Source: Microcystis aeruginosa Ma_MB_S_20031200_S102 | GTDB lineage: Bacteria; Cyanobacteriota; Cyanobacteriia; Cyanobacteriales; Microcystaceae | Length of the DNA stretch: 64,000 bases | Reading direction: 5' to 3' | Assembly (NCBI GenBank): GCA_007095845.1 | Contig: SFBI01000102.1 | Location: 20,374 to 84,373, forward strand | Part shown: positions 9,190 to 17,885 of the stretch, in pieces | Numbering within the stretch: position 1 is the first letter of the stretch | Layout: each line of letters starts with the position of its first letter | The notes under the pieces: generated by a model | The model's input: only the letters and a program-made list of their open reading frames with translations | What the model was told of the DNA's origin: nothing | The model's database searches: none | Position numbers and translations under genes: made by a program

Positions 9190-9219
9190 TTGACAAAAAC
9201 CCTCGATTTGACTTATACT
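9190..9219 (+). promoter_or_regulatory. Sigma70-type promoter of the Trypco1 operon
   Basis: TTGACA at 9190-9195 and TATACT at 9214-9219, spaced by 18 nt, about 110 nt before the Trypco1 start codon. Good consensus match and correct direction. Confidence 0.7.
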
Positions 9220-9331
9220 TTTTATCATAATGGGAATCCGTGCCGAAATATATATAAGCCTTTTTACTTCCGCTATAAGTTTGTCCGAGAACCAATCGAG
9301 AAAACCATAAACGGGTCATTCGAGGAGCCTT

Positions 9332-9637
9332 ATGCCAGAATCTAGATCTGAGATTATTTCAGTTAAAGTTAAAGAAAATGTCACCATGTTAGTGGAAGCG
9401 AGGAGTTTCGGTGGTGAACGGGAAGTATCCGATCAAATATTTGACTTCCAAAGTGTGGCTGATACAATTGAGGCAGTTACTGAATCGATCGCTGCTACGA
9501 TCAATAAAGTGAAACCAAAAAAGGCTACCGTAGAATTTGGGGTAGAAGTCAGGGTAAAATCTGGTAAACTAACCGCTTTAATTGTGGAAGGTGAAGGAAA
9601 GGGAAATTTAAAAATTACCCTGGAATGGGGAGGATAA
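9332..9637 (+). CDS. Trypsin-co-occurring domain (Trypco1, CU044_2847-like) protein
   Basis: 101 residues forming an almost all-beta small protein with a central helix (about residues 38-58). The ending FGVEVRVKSGKLTALIVEGE followed by LKITLEW is the pattern I associate with the CU044_2847/Trypco1 family, whose genes sit beside trypsin-like proteases. Family knowledge: these domains occur in NTP-dependent conflict systems and are thought to be regulatory or adaptor modules. The next gene, 9 bp downstream, is exactly such a trypsin fused to an ATPase, which supports the call. A sigma70-like promoter lies at 9190-9219. Start ATG at 9332 follows GAGGAG at about 9 nt. Confidence 0.85.
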   Translation: MPESRSEIISVKVKENVTMLVEARSFGGEREVSDQIFDFQSVADTIEAVTESIAATINKVKPKKATVEFGVEVRVKSGKLTALIVEGEGKGNLKITLEWGG

Positions 9638-9646
9638 ATTGATTAA

Positions 9647-10942
9647 ATGCTTACCCCGGAATCTCTACCCCCGTACACTGTCAGGTTAAAGTTAATCTAT
9701 GGGTCAGGAACAGGCTTTTTTGTGGGACAAGGGTTAATTTTGACCTGTCTTCATGTGGTGAAAGATGCGCGGGATAATCGCGAGACTATCGAGATAATTT
9801 GGCAAGGTAAAATTTCTAGTGCCAAAATTATCGACTTGCCGAATCTAGACGGGATCGATCTGGCTCTTTTACAATTAAACTCGCCTTTAGATCACAAATA
9901 TGTCGATTTTGATCAAGATTTACAATCAACAGATAAATTATACACTTTCGGCTATACCAACGATTATCCGAACGGTGATCCTAGTGACTTTGAGTATATA
10001 GGTTTAACGGGGGATGAAAACCCCCTAATCAAGTTTAAATTAGGGCAAGTACAACCCGGTTTTAGTGGTTCACCGCTGTTAAATTTACGCACGGGGAAAG
10101 TGTGCGGAGTGGTGAATAAAACCAGAGATGAGTATAGTGATTTAGGAGGAAGAGCGATTCCCGTTCAGACTATTTTTAAATATTTTCCGCAATTACAACC
10201 CCAAAAAAATGCCCATAATCCTTTTAAACCCACTTCTGGGGGTATTAAAGAAATTCAGCAGATTTTTGGACGGGAACAAGAAATTAAAGATATTTTTGAG
10301 GTTTTAAATTCCGGCAGTAGTGCTGCTATTATCGGGGAAAGGGGAACGGGAAAAACCACCCTGCTTTGGGGAATTTACCATCAAGCAAGGGAGTATTTAC
10401 TTAGTCATCGACAACCCTTATATCTAAACTTAGAAGGATTAGCAGGAGATAAGGATTTTTATTATGAATTATGTCATCAGATTGGTATAGCTGCAGATTA
10501 CGATAAACCGCTCAAAGGAACTAGATTAACTAGGGAATTAGAAAAACATAAAATCCTGTTATTATTGGATGTGGTAGATAATATGAATCAAAAATATTTC
10601 AGCTATCAGCTTAGAAGTCAATTAAGAGAGTTAGCCAATCGTCCCGATCCACCTTTAAGATTAGTAGTAGCGGCTAATCGTTCCCTTGATGTTTTATTTC
10701 CTGATAACAAAGGAGGTGATTCACCTTTCGAGGGAATTTGTCAACAATTTTCGATTAAATTATGGGATGAAGCTAAAATTAAAGAGTTTATTAGTCATCG
10801 TCTAATTCAAACCAGAGTGACTTTTACTGAGGAGGAAATAAGTTCTCTTGTTAGGCAAAGTCAAGGAAAGCCGCGAGAGGTGATGCAAAATTGTTTTAAA
10901 CTTTATCAAACCAAAGTCAATAACTCAGTATCCCGAACTTAG
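9647..10942 (+). CDS. Trypsin-like serine protease fused to a P-loop ATPase
   Basis: 431 residues. Residues 1-185 are a trypsin-fold protease: His36 in LTCLHVV, Asp71 in DGIDLALLQL and Ser140 in GFSGSP make a complete catalytic triad. There is no signal peptide, so it acts in the cytoplasm. From about residue 200 comes an AAA/STAND-like ATPase with IFGREQEI, Walker A GERGTGKT (220-227) and a Walker B-like ILLLLDVVDN. The pairing of a sensor NTPase with an intracellular protease and an upstream Trypco1 protein is the arrangement of conflict or programmed-death systems; a role in defence is inference. The Trypco1 gene ends 9 bp before. No TPR, WD40 or other C-terminal sensor repeat follows the ATPase. 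Confidence 0.87.
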   Translation: MLTPESLPPYTVRLKLIYGSGTGFFVGQGLILTCLHVVKDARDNRETIEIIWQGKISSAKIIDLPNLDGIDLALLQLNSPLDHKYVDFDQDLQSTDKLYTFGYTNDYPNGDPSDFEYIGLTGDENPLIKFKLGQVQPGFSGSPLLNLRTGKVCGVVNKTRDEYSDLGGRAIPVQTIFKYFPQLQPQKNAHNPFKPTSGGIKEIQQIFGREQEIKDIFEVLNSGSSAAIIGERGTGKTTLLWGIYHQAREYLLSHRQPLYLNLEGLAGDKDFYYELCHQIGIAADYDKPLKGTRLTRELEKHKILLLLDVVDNMNQKYFSYQLRSQLRELANRPDPPLRLVVAANRSLDVLFPDNKGGDSPFEGICQQFSIKLWDEAKIKEFISHRLIQTRVTFTEEEISSLVRQSQGKPREVMQNCFKLYQTKVNNSVSRT

Positions 10943-11107
10943 GTTATAACTAAATAATAAGTTGATTTAATTTTGGGTTTGATCCTACCTTGATAAGGGG
11001 GTTTTGATCCCCCCTGCCCCCCTTGATAAGGGGGGTTTGATCCTACCTTGAGTAACACCTAACTACTTAATGAACCATCACCGGGTAAATAGCTAGAGAT
11101 AAAAATT
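10943..11107. repeat. G/C-tract dispersed repeat (TTGATAAGGGGGG family)
   Basis: Two copies of a CCTTGATAAGGGGG unit flanking CCCCCCTGCCCCCC at about 10978-11050, in the gap between the protease-ATPase and the membrane ATPase. Related units occur at 26497-26638 and 45538-45575. It could form hairpins on either strand and may weaken read-through between the two genes. Confidence 0.75.
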
Positions 11108-13669
11108 ATGAAGGAAAGCACCGTCCCCAGAATTAATCTCGCTCCTAAACTCAAACGCGATTTATCTTTATGGAATCCTTTTGATTATCTTTTGCTGTTG
11201 TACTGGGTGTTTTATTTTCCCCAAGCAGTGCGCTGGTATGTGGAAACGAGAGGCGGCGGCGATAAATTAACAGAACAGAAAACATGGCGCGATAGAATGC
11301 AATTTCTCCGCGACCATCCCGTACAATTGCGTCTAGGGATTCAGGGTCTTCTCTTAACTGTAATTACCCCTCTGATTATCTGTAGCATAGCGGCAAATTT
11401 AGGACTTTCTGTTGATTGGGGGCGCGTGGTGTGGGGCGTGGTGTCGGGCGTGGCGTTGGGCGTGGCGTTCGGCGTGGGGTTGGGCGTGGGGTCCGGCGTG
11501 GTGTTCGGCGTGGTGTACGGCGTGGGGTCCGGCGTGGGGTTCGGCGTGGTGTTGGGCGTGGGGTCCGGCGTGGTGTACGGCGTGGGGTTAGGCGTGGTGT
11601 CCGGCGTGGTGTTGGGCGTGGGGTCCGGCGTGGTGTACGGCGTGAGGTCCGGCGTGGGGTCCGGCGTGGGGTTGGGCGTGGTGTTGGGCGTGGTGTTGGG
11701 CGTGAGGTCCGGCGTGGGGTCCGGCGTGGGGTTTATATTCGCCTTTTTCCGTCCTGATAATTGGCTAATCGGGCTTTTGGCGGGTCCCCAAGGGCGACTT
11801 TTTCCCCGTATTACCCTTCTACCGCTGCCGGGGTTAACCTCGACTCTACAACAATGGTTACAGCAAGACTGGGAAACAGCTATTAATAACCTCAATCAAT
11901 ACTTTCGGTACAGCCGCCAGTTTATTCCTGTCCTTGCCGCTGTTAATCGCGTTTTACCGCAATTCCCAGAGGCAGAAATTATCTATCGCGTCTCCCGTCT
12001 GGCAGAAAATCCCTCCGATTGGCAATTGTTAAAATATGCGTCCGCGAAACTGTTTTCTTTTCCTGACAGCAAAATCCGTCTCGATACCCCTGCTCGCGCC
12101 GCCGCCGCCGGTTTTTGGTATCTTCGCCAAGAGGACACCGAAAAAGCCGAAAAAGCCTTTGCTGTGGTACGTTCCCTCGCCTACGGGGAAGAAATGTATA
12201 GCCTCGCCCAAACTTTACACCGATTTAGTCAGGCAGCAACTCTCCATAGTATCGCTTCCCTGAAGGTTGCCCCCATTGCCGCAGAACCTTCATTACGTCC
12301 GCAAACTTGGCAAGCTATCAGCAGTTTAAATCGAGTTATCGCAGAAATGGCTTTAGTCCAGAGAAGTTACTCTCAACAGGTCAGATCCCTCGCTCTTAAT
12401 CGGATTATCGGGGAATTAAGGGATATAAACGACCAACAGGCGGCCAATTTACCCCAAGCAGAAAAAGAATTAATCCTTTCTATCGCCGAAAAATGGGCAG
12501 AAATTAGCACATCCATCGCGGGAACGGTGGGAACGGTGACTATTACCCAACAGATTACTAATCCCTACACTATCGGTGATCCGGTGATCGGTAAACGCTT
12601 TGTTGGTCGTGAGGATATCCTGCGGGAACTTCAGTCAATGTGGTCGGGAGATAACCTATCCTCCGTAGTTCTCTATGGTCATCGTCGCATGGGTAAAACT
12701 TCGATTCTACGCAATCTGGAGGCATATCTCCCACCAAATGTCTCGGTTATCTACATTAATTTACAGCGCGTGGCCACAGTAACCAGCCTAGCCGAAGTTC
12801 TCCTGACTATGGCTGAGGAAATCGCCCAAACTTTAGCAATTGATGCCCCGGAAGAGGAAAAAATCTCCCAACATCCAGAAATGTATTTTAATCGTTATTT
12901 AGACCGTCTGATGCGCCAGATTCTGCCGGAAAGAGCTAAAACCGGTTTAATTATTGCCCTCGATGAGTTCGAGATAATTGAGGATTTAATCGAAGCGAAT
13001 ACCCTCCCCCGGAATTTCCTCGGCTATCTGCGTTCCCTTGTCCAGAGTAGTCCCCGTCTAGCTTTTGTTTTTGCCGGATTACATACCCTAGAGGAGATGA
13101 CTGCCGATTATTTTCATCCTTTTTTTGGCAGTGTTTACCCGATTCCAGTTAGTTTCCTCTCTCCTGAATCTACTCGCGTTATCCTCGCTAATCCCGTTGG
13201 GGAAGACGAGGATTTTCCCCTAGACTATACCCCATCCGCTTTGGACAAAATTTATCAACTTACCCACGGTCAACCCTATCTAGTACAACTGATCGGCTTT
13301 CATCTGGTACGTTTTTATAATAAACAGGTCTTTGAGTTGCAACGTCCCCAAGATATTCGTTTTCAGGTGGAAGATGTGGAAAAAGCTATCGATGCTGAGT
13401 TTTTCCAAAGGGGGAATTATTATTTTACAGGTGTCTGGAAACAGGCTAAACAAGAGCCGGCCGGACAAGGGGAGATTTTAATAGTTCTTTCTCCCCATCT
13501 GCAAGGATTAACCCGGGCAGATTTACTGTCCAGCACCGGACTAACTGCCACAACTCTCGACCGGGCCCTAAAAACCCTTGAAAATCATCATGTCATCGAA
13601 TGCCAAGACTCCCGTTATCGGATTGCTGTGGAATTATTCCGTCGTTGGGTATCGGAAACAATGGCCTAA
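11108..13669 (+). CDS. Membrane-associated AAA-type ATPase with Gly-Val tandem-repeat membrane segment
   Basis: 853 residues. A hydrophobic stretch at about 26-40 and another at 76-96 precede a 100-residue run (about 107-208) of tetrapeptides G-V-[V/G]-[S/F/Y/L], encoded by a 12-bp DNA tandem repeat. Helical, TPR-like sequence fills about 245-470. The C-terminal half is an AAA_16/ATPase_2-like domain: KRFVGREDIL, Walker A GHRRMGKT (524-531), Walker B LIIALDEFE, followed by a winged-helix-like tail. It lies 165 bp after the protease-ATPase gene on the same strand and could belong to that locus. The Gly-Val region is probably embedded in or packed on the membrane. Function unknown; a membrane-perturbing or sensing role in the locus is inference. 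Confidence 0.85.
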   Translation: MKESTVPRINLAPKLKRDLSLWNPFDYLLLLYWVFYFPQAVRWYVETRGGGDKLTEQKTWRDRMQFLRDHPVQLRLGIQGLLLTVITPLIICSIAANLGLSVDWGRVVWGVVSGVALGVAFGVGLGVGSGVVFGVVYGVGSGVGFGVVLGVGSGVVYGVGLGVVSGVVLGVGSGVVYGVRSGVGSGVGLGVVLGVVLGVRSGVGSGVGFIFAFFRPDNWLIGLLAGPQGRLFPRITLLPLPGLTSTLQQWLQQDWETAINNLNQYFRYSRQFIPVLAAVNRVLPQFPEAEIIYRVSRLAENPSDWQLLKYASAKLFSFPDSKIRLDTPARAAAAGFWYLRQEDTEKAEKAFAVVRSLAYGEEMYSLAQTLHRFSQAATLHSIASLKVAPIAAEPSLRPQTWQAISSLNRVIAEMALVQRSYSQQVRSLALNRIIGELRDINDQQAANLPQAEKELILSIAEKWAEISTSIAGTVGTVTITQQITNPYTIGDPVIGKRFVGREDILRELQSMWSGDNLSSVVLYGHRRMGKTSILRNLEAYLPPNVSVIYINLQRVATVTSLAEVLLTMAEEIAQTLAIDAPEEEKISQHPEMYFNRYLDRLMRQILPERAKTGLIIALDEFEIIEDLIEANTLPRNFLGYLRSLVQSSPRLAFVFAGLHTLEEMTADYFHPFFGSVYPIPVSFLSPESTRVILANPVGEDEDFPLDYTPSALDKIYQLTHGQPYLVQLIGFHLVRFYNKQVFELQRPQDIRFQVEDVEKAIDAEFFQRGNYYFTGVWKQAKQEPAGQGEILIVLSPHLQGLTRADLLSSTGLTATTLDRALKTLENHHVIECQDSRYRIAVELFRRWVSETMA
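11421..11732 (+). repeat. 12-bp tandem repeat inside the membrane ATPase gene
   Basis: About 26 imperfect copies of GGCGTGG[G/T]GT[C/T][C/A/T]-type units, all in frame, giving G-V-[V/G]-X tetrapeptides. Strongly GC-biased and strand-asymmetric (G on the plus strand) compared with flanks. Copy number changes by multiples of 12 bp keep the frame open. Confidence 0.95.
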
Positions 13670-14123
13670 ATTCTTTTGCTATCTTTTTGGCTAATATCTC
13701 AGCCCAGAATGGGGCTTGCTTAATAAATGTGAAATGTGGGCAAGGTAAGGGTTTTGGGGGTCTGTCTTGGGAAACAGGTGCAAGGAGAGAATCGTGCTTC
13801 AAAACCTTGCGTCTTCATCGGCCCGCGTCCTGTAGGGGCGAAGCATTCGGGCAATAACCTATCACTGAAACCGTAGATTTTCTATCCGAATGCTTCGCCC
13901 GTACTTTTTTAGCAAACCCAAAATAGGGGGGTTACAGGGCAGCACGGATTCCCACTATAACAAAATAATAGAACAAATCTGGGAATTTGTCAAGGCCTTG
14001 GCAATTTTCCGGTTAAAATTGTTTGTTGAGATGGGGTAAGGGACAAAACCCGCCAGGCTCCAACGAAAAACTTTAGTATAATCAAGAATATTTAGTATTT
14101 ATTAGCTTTTCTGTCTAAGATTG
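13670..14123. other. Intergenic with a 73-bp palindromic element
   Basis: No gene. The main feature is the inverted-repeat element at 13831-13903. The rest is AT-rich leader before the HAD gene; TAGTATAATC near 14073 resembles a -10 region. Confidence 0.5.
13831..13903. repeat. Palindromic MITE-like element
   Basis: GGGCGAAGCATTCGG at 13835-13849 is repeated inverted at 13885-13899, extended outward by GTA/TAC after one mismatch. The whole element is 73 bp with a 35-nt centre. Size, perfect arms and intergenic position fit a small non-coding mobile element. Confidence 0.85.
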
Positions 14124-14861
14124 ATGTTAAAGGCTGTTCTGTTCGATTTTAATGGGGTGATCATCAATGATGAACCAATCCATCAAGAGTTAATTAATGA
14201 AATCTTGCTCGGAGAAAATTTGCTGCCCCTAGGGTCGGAATTTGCGGAGTTATGTCTGGGAAGAAGCGATCGCGTCTGTTTGCGTAATGTTCTCACCCGT
14301 CGCGGTCGTCAAGTGACCGAGGAGTATCTGACTAAGCTAATTAACAAAAAAGCCAGTTTATACCGAGAAAGATTAGGAAAATTAGAGAAACTTCCTATTT
14401 ATGAGGAGATATACTCTTTTTTAAAACGGGTTAAGGCCAGGGATCTACAAATCGGTTTGGTGACGGGAGCAATACGCTCGGAAGTGGAATCAATCCTGCA
14501 ACAGACGGGCCTTGGGGATTACTTTAGTGTCATTGTCACCGGTGATGAGATTAGCACCAGTAAACCTCAACCGGATGGTTATTTACTGGCCGTGGAAAGA
14601 TTCAATCGTTGGAATTTTAATCTGCAATTGCAACCCTGGGAATGTCTGGTGATTGAAGATACTTTTGTTGGTTGCGAAGCGGCCAAAAGAGCGGGAATGC
14701 AGGTGGTGGGAATCGCTCATACCTATCCCTTCCATTTTATGCAGAGAGTGTCCAACTGGGCGATCGATAATTTCTCCCAACTAGACCTCGATCGCGTGGA
14801 AGAAACTTTTAGCCAAATCGGGGATAAAAAGGAGCGATCGGGATTTTTAGGCAATTTATAA
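14124..14861 (+). CDS. HAD-superfamily hydrolase, beta-phosphoglucomutase-like
   Basis: 245 residues. HAD motif I is FDFNGVIIND at the N-terminus, motif II LVTGAIRS, motif III lysine in STSKPQPDGY, motif IV VIEDTFVGCEAAKRAG. The cap region (about 15-95) is helical as in subfamily IA beta-PGM/phosphatase-like enzymes. Oddity: the second motif I aspartate, normally the general acid/base (DxD), is Asn10 here. Such enzymes act on small phosphate esters; the substrate is unknown. The frame opens one codon earlier with TTG (14121), but the ATG at 14124 is the sensible start. A tRNA gene follows. Confidence 0.9.
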   Translation: MLKAVLFDFNGVIINDEPIHQELINEILLGENLLPLGSEFAELCLGRSDRVCLRNVLTRRGRQVTEEYLTKLINKKASLYRERLGKLEKLPIYEEIYSFLKRVKARDLQIGLVTGAIRSEVESILQQTGLGDYFSVIVTGDEISTSKPQPDGYLLAVERFNRWNFNLQLQPWECLVIEDTFVGCEAAKRAGMQVVGIAHTYPFHFMQRVSNWAIDNFSQLDLDRVEETFSQIGDKKERSGFLGNL

Positions 14862-14946
14862 CCATCTAGGGGCGATTAACAAGCTGAAAATCTCTACTTG
14901 CAAAAATTGGCAATTCGTGTTATGCTAACGAAAGTGCTAAGAAAAT

Positions 14947-15017
14947 GCGGGTGTAGTTTAGTGGTAAAACCCTAGCCTTCCAAGCTAATGATAGGGGTTC
15001 GATTCCCCTCACCCGCT
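14947..15017 (+). tRNA. tRNA-Gly (anticodon TCC)
   Basis: Full cloverleaf: acceptor GCGGGTG (14947-14953) pairs with CACCCGC (15010-15016) and a T discriminator follows. The D arm contains AGTGGT; the anticodon loop CTTCCAA is held by TAGC/GCTA; the T arm is GGGGTTCGATTCCCC. No CCA is encoded, usual for cyanobacteria. Confidence 0.96.
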
Positions 15018-15076
15018 TAAGTTGTTGTGCAGTCAACGTCTAAGGAATTATCGGTAATATCAACGGCGATTCTGAC

Positions 15077-15502
15077 TTAGAGATCGCTATCTTCTAGATG
15101 TCTCCGCAAATCTTTGGTACGCTGCTCGGTGACAGCTGCCAAACAATTACTGTAAATCATGGGAGCTATAGAGCCTCCCTCAAACGCACTTCTTTCAAAT
15201 TCGCAACTGCTGTCTCTAAACTTAATCCAAGCTTGTTGGGCGCTAATTAATTTTTGTTTGCGAGCAGCTGACAGTTTTGGCAGTAGTTGTCGATAAACTT
15301 GATTTAACTTGCGATCGGCGTTTTGATAAGCGATGCTGGCACAAATGTTCATTTCGCTTTGAGTCTGGGGATTGTTACAGTTAGGACGTTGAGCTAGTTG
15401 CAAGTTTGTCGCTGCAGATGTGGGACCGGCAATGCTAGGGGTAGCCATCCCGACGGCAAATAAACTGGCTATGCTTAATACGGTTAGTAAAAACTCTCCC
15501 AT
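15077..15502 (-). CDS. Exported LprI/DUF1311-like protein
   Basis: About 141 residues. An N-terminal hydrophobic stretch (about 4-25) acts as a signal peptide. The mature part holds the LprI N-terminal domain pattern: CNNPQTQSEMNICA, a helix ADRKLNQVYRQLL, then AQQAWIKFRDSSCEFE and a final Cys in YSNCLAAVTEQRT, with four cysteines suited to two disulfides. Family members are periplasmic lysozyme inhibitors or wall-associated proteins of unclear role. The frame begins at a GTG at 15508; I place the start at the ATG two codons later (15502). It stands alone between the tRNA gene and the oxidoreductase gene. Confidence 0.83.
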   Translation of the reverse strand: MGEFLLTVLSIASLFAVGMATPSIAGPTSAATNLQLAQRPNCNNPQTQSEMNICASIAYQNADRKLNQVYRQLLPKLSAARKQKLISAQQAWIKFRDSSCEFERSAFEGGSIAPMIYSNCLAAVTEQRTKDLRRHLEDSDL

Positions 15503-15647
15503 GGCCACTTATTTTAATAATGGTAAGAATAGCATAACAGAAATGCGATCGAATCGACCATAGCTTTTTCATTCTGCTCGATTTGTTGGTTGGATTGGTT
15601 AACTCTATTTCATTATTTTCAAAAAAGAAAATTAGAGGAGTTGATAA

Positions 15648-17885
15648 CTAAAAAACCCAGACGGGAACTCGTTTATAAGCAGGAGTCCCACAGCGAGGAT
15701 CGATTTTAGCTTTGAATAAAACATTGGCTTCGGGATAGAACATAAAGCCAACACCTTCGCGAATCAGACCGAAGATAATTTCGATATTTTCTAATTTACT
15801 GGCATCTCCTTGAACGGTGACTCGTTGATGTTCTTGAAAGCCCGCTTTTTTGGCATCTTCGGCGTTGATCAATAAACAATGACGGTGAGGCATTCCCCGA
15901 TATTTATCGCCCATTTGATAAACAACGGTGTTATGTTGTCCATAACTGCGTCCTGTTCCGAGAATCAGGGCAATTCCGGGGGCATTTTCTGGTTGATTGA
16001 AATCTTGCTTTTGCGGTGCTTTTAAAGTGGGTAAAGAGGTGACAGACATTTGCGCTTTTCCGGTCGATGTTGGAAAATGGGGTTCGGTAAAAATCCGTCC
16101 GCTAATGGTAAATTCTGTTTGGGTTTGATCTAATTGCCCGATCTTTTGATAACCCGGAATCGTTTTGGCGATTAACTGACGAATATAGGCGGTATCGTGT
16201 AATCTCGACCAATCAATCGGGTCAGTACCTAAAACCTTGACGGCAATATTTGTTAATAGTTCTACTTCCGAGATGATATCCATATCGGAACCCTGTAGAT
16301 GACTGCTTCCCCGCTCGTTAAAACGGACAAAATTATTGCCCGATTCGGTGGTTGTCGGGTGAGGATTTTCAAAGCGAGCGAAGACGGGTAAAATTACCGT
16401 ATTTTGTCGGGCTAATCCCTGAAAATGTCCTAAGTTTGGCTTAGTAGCTACATAAAAAATCGTATCAATTTGAGCTAAGGCTTTTTTGGCTTGATTTAAA
16501 TCTGGATTGGCCCCATAAAGATTACCTCCCAAACAGAAAAGGGTGTTGATTTTTCCCCGTTCGGCAGCTTCAATTAATGCCCTGGTATCATAACCGCCGG
16601 TTATATTTAATGGCTTTCCTAAAAGTTGAGCAAGTGCCTCGGCGATTTCCTGACGTAATCTCACCGTAACGCCCATAGAACCGAAGCCCTGTACATTAGA
16701 ATGACCTCTGATTGGCATGGTTCCGGCTCCGATTTTGCCAGCATTTCCCGTCATTAAAGCGGTATTGGCAATACTGATAATATTATCTACCCCGTTTTCC
16801 TGTTGTGTAACGCCCATCGCCCAAGCGAAAACCACACGCTCTAAATTTCCGAAAAGGGCGGCGGTTGCTTCAATTTCTTCTCGGGACAAACCGCAGGTTT
16901 TAGTAATGGTTTCCCAGGGTGTTTGTCGGGCATAATCTATAACAGATTGCCAATTTTCTGTATGGGATTTGAGATAATCCCACCGCACTAAATTTTGTTC
17001 AATTAAAGATTTTTGTAATCCGACGAATAGGGCAGTATCGCTACCCGGTATCGGCTGTAGGTAGAGAGTCGAAATATCGGAACCGCCCCGCAATAATGAT
17101 TTAATCGGAAAAGCGGGGGAGGAGAATTTGACCAATCCGACTTCAATTTGCGGGTTAATAATAATAATTTTACCGCCGCGATCACGAATTTGAATTAATT
17201 CATTCATCAGGCGAGGATGATTAGCCGGGGCGTTAGAACCGATCAATACCACACAATCGGCTTGTTTTAAACTTTCCAGACTGACCATCGAAGTTCCGGA
17301 GCCGAAAACCTGTTTTAAGCCTACGGTCGAGGCGGCATGACAGAGATCGGAACAATCGGCTAAATTATTACTTCCTAATGCCCGGAAAAACAATTGTAAG
17401 AGATAGGCGGCTTCATTAGAAGAACGTCCCGAACTATAGGAGGCTAGAGTCTCGGACGGTTGATGAAAAGCTTGTTCGGCTAATCGATACACTTCTTCCC
17501 AACTAATACGTTGATAGTGACTTTCTCCTGCTTTTAAGAGGACGGGATAACTGAAACGACCCAAGCGATCGCATTCTAGGGAGGTTAAGGACTGTAATTG
17601 AGCGAGATGATAGGTCTGAAAAAAATCAGTTTTAATACCTGGCATTAATTCGGAAGTAACTGCCTCGACACTTTTGAGACAACGTTGCAGACTTTCCCCC
17701 GCTTCGTTGACAAAACCGCCCTTTTGTCCTCCCGTTCCCCAAGCGCAAGCTAAACAGGCACTTTTATGATTTAAGGTTTGCCAGAGTTTAACCCCTTGAG
17801 GAGAGAGGGTTTTTTCTGCCCAATATTGCAATATGGGAAAACCCCCGCCCGCCTCAATTTTGTTGGATATTTCCCGTTCGTTCAT
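15648..17885 (-). CDS. FdhF/YdeP-family molybdopterin oxidoreductase
   Basis: 745 residues from the ATG at 17885. The N-terminus has only a CLAC pair where formate dehydrogenases keep a four-cysteine Fe-S motif, which is characteristic of the YdeP subgroup. Then come the bis-MGD binding blocks: SSGRSSNEAAYLLQLF, SDLCHAAST, the IIIINPQIEVGLVKF strand and the C-terminal molybdopterin dinucleotide domain (GTGRSYGQHNTVV, AEDAKKAGFQEHQRV). Physiological substrate is unknown; YdeP of E. coli is linked to acid resistance. A longer frame starting at TTG 17945 exists but GAGAG before the 17885 ATG favours the shorter protein. No partner subunit is adjacent. Confidence 0.9.
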   Translation of the reverse strand: MNEREISNKIEAGGGFPILQYWAEKTLSPQGVKLWQTLNHKSACLACAWGTGGQKGGFVNEAGESLQRCLKSVEAVTSELMPGIKTDFFQTYHLAQLQSLTSLECDRLGRFSYPVLLKAGESHYQRISWEEVYRLAEQAFHQPSETLASYSSGRSSNEAAYLLQLFFRALGSNNLADCSDLCHAASTVGLKQVFGSGTSMVSLESLKQADCVVLIGSNAPANHPRLMNELIQIRDRGGKIIIINPQIEVGLVKFSSPAFPIKSLLRGGSDISTLYLQPIPGSDTALFVGLQKSLIEQNLVRWDYLKSHTENWQSVIDYARQTPWETITKTCGLSREEIEATAALFGNLERVVFAWAMGVTQQENGVDNIISIANTALMTGNAGKIGAGTMPIRGHSNVQGFGSMGVTVRLRQEIAEALAQLLGKPLNITGGYDTRALIEAAERGKINTLFCLGGNLYGANPDLNQAKKALAQIDTIFYVATKPNLGHFQGLARQNTVILPVFARFENPHPTTTESGNNFVRFNERGSSHLQGSDMDIISEVELLTNIAVKVLGTDPIDWSRLHDTAYIRQLIAKTIPGYQKIGQLDQTQTEFTISGRIFTEPHFPTSTGKAQMSVTSLPTLKAPQKQDFNQPENAPGIALILGTGRSYGQHNTVVYQMGDKYRGMPHRHCLLINAEDAKKAGFQEHQRVTVQGDASKLENIEIIFGLIREGVGFMFYPEANVLFKAKIDPRCGTPAYKRVPVWVF

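Noticed and set aside
11421..11732. CRISPR array
   Set aside because: The units are contiguous 12-mers without unique spacers and lie in a coding frame; the same applies to 46384-46609. No cas genes are present.
11341..11895. Proline/threonine-rich ORF on the opposite strand of the membrane ATPase (and a Gly/Arg-rich frame on the plus strand)
   Set aside because: They are antisense and out-of-frame readings of the 12-bp tandem repeat; low-complexity, no homology pattern, and the main frame is the real gene.
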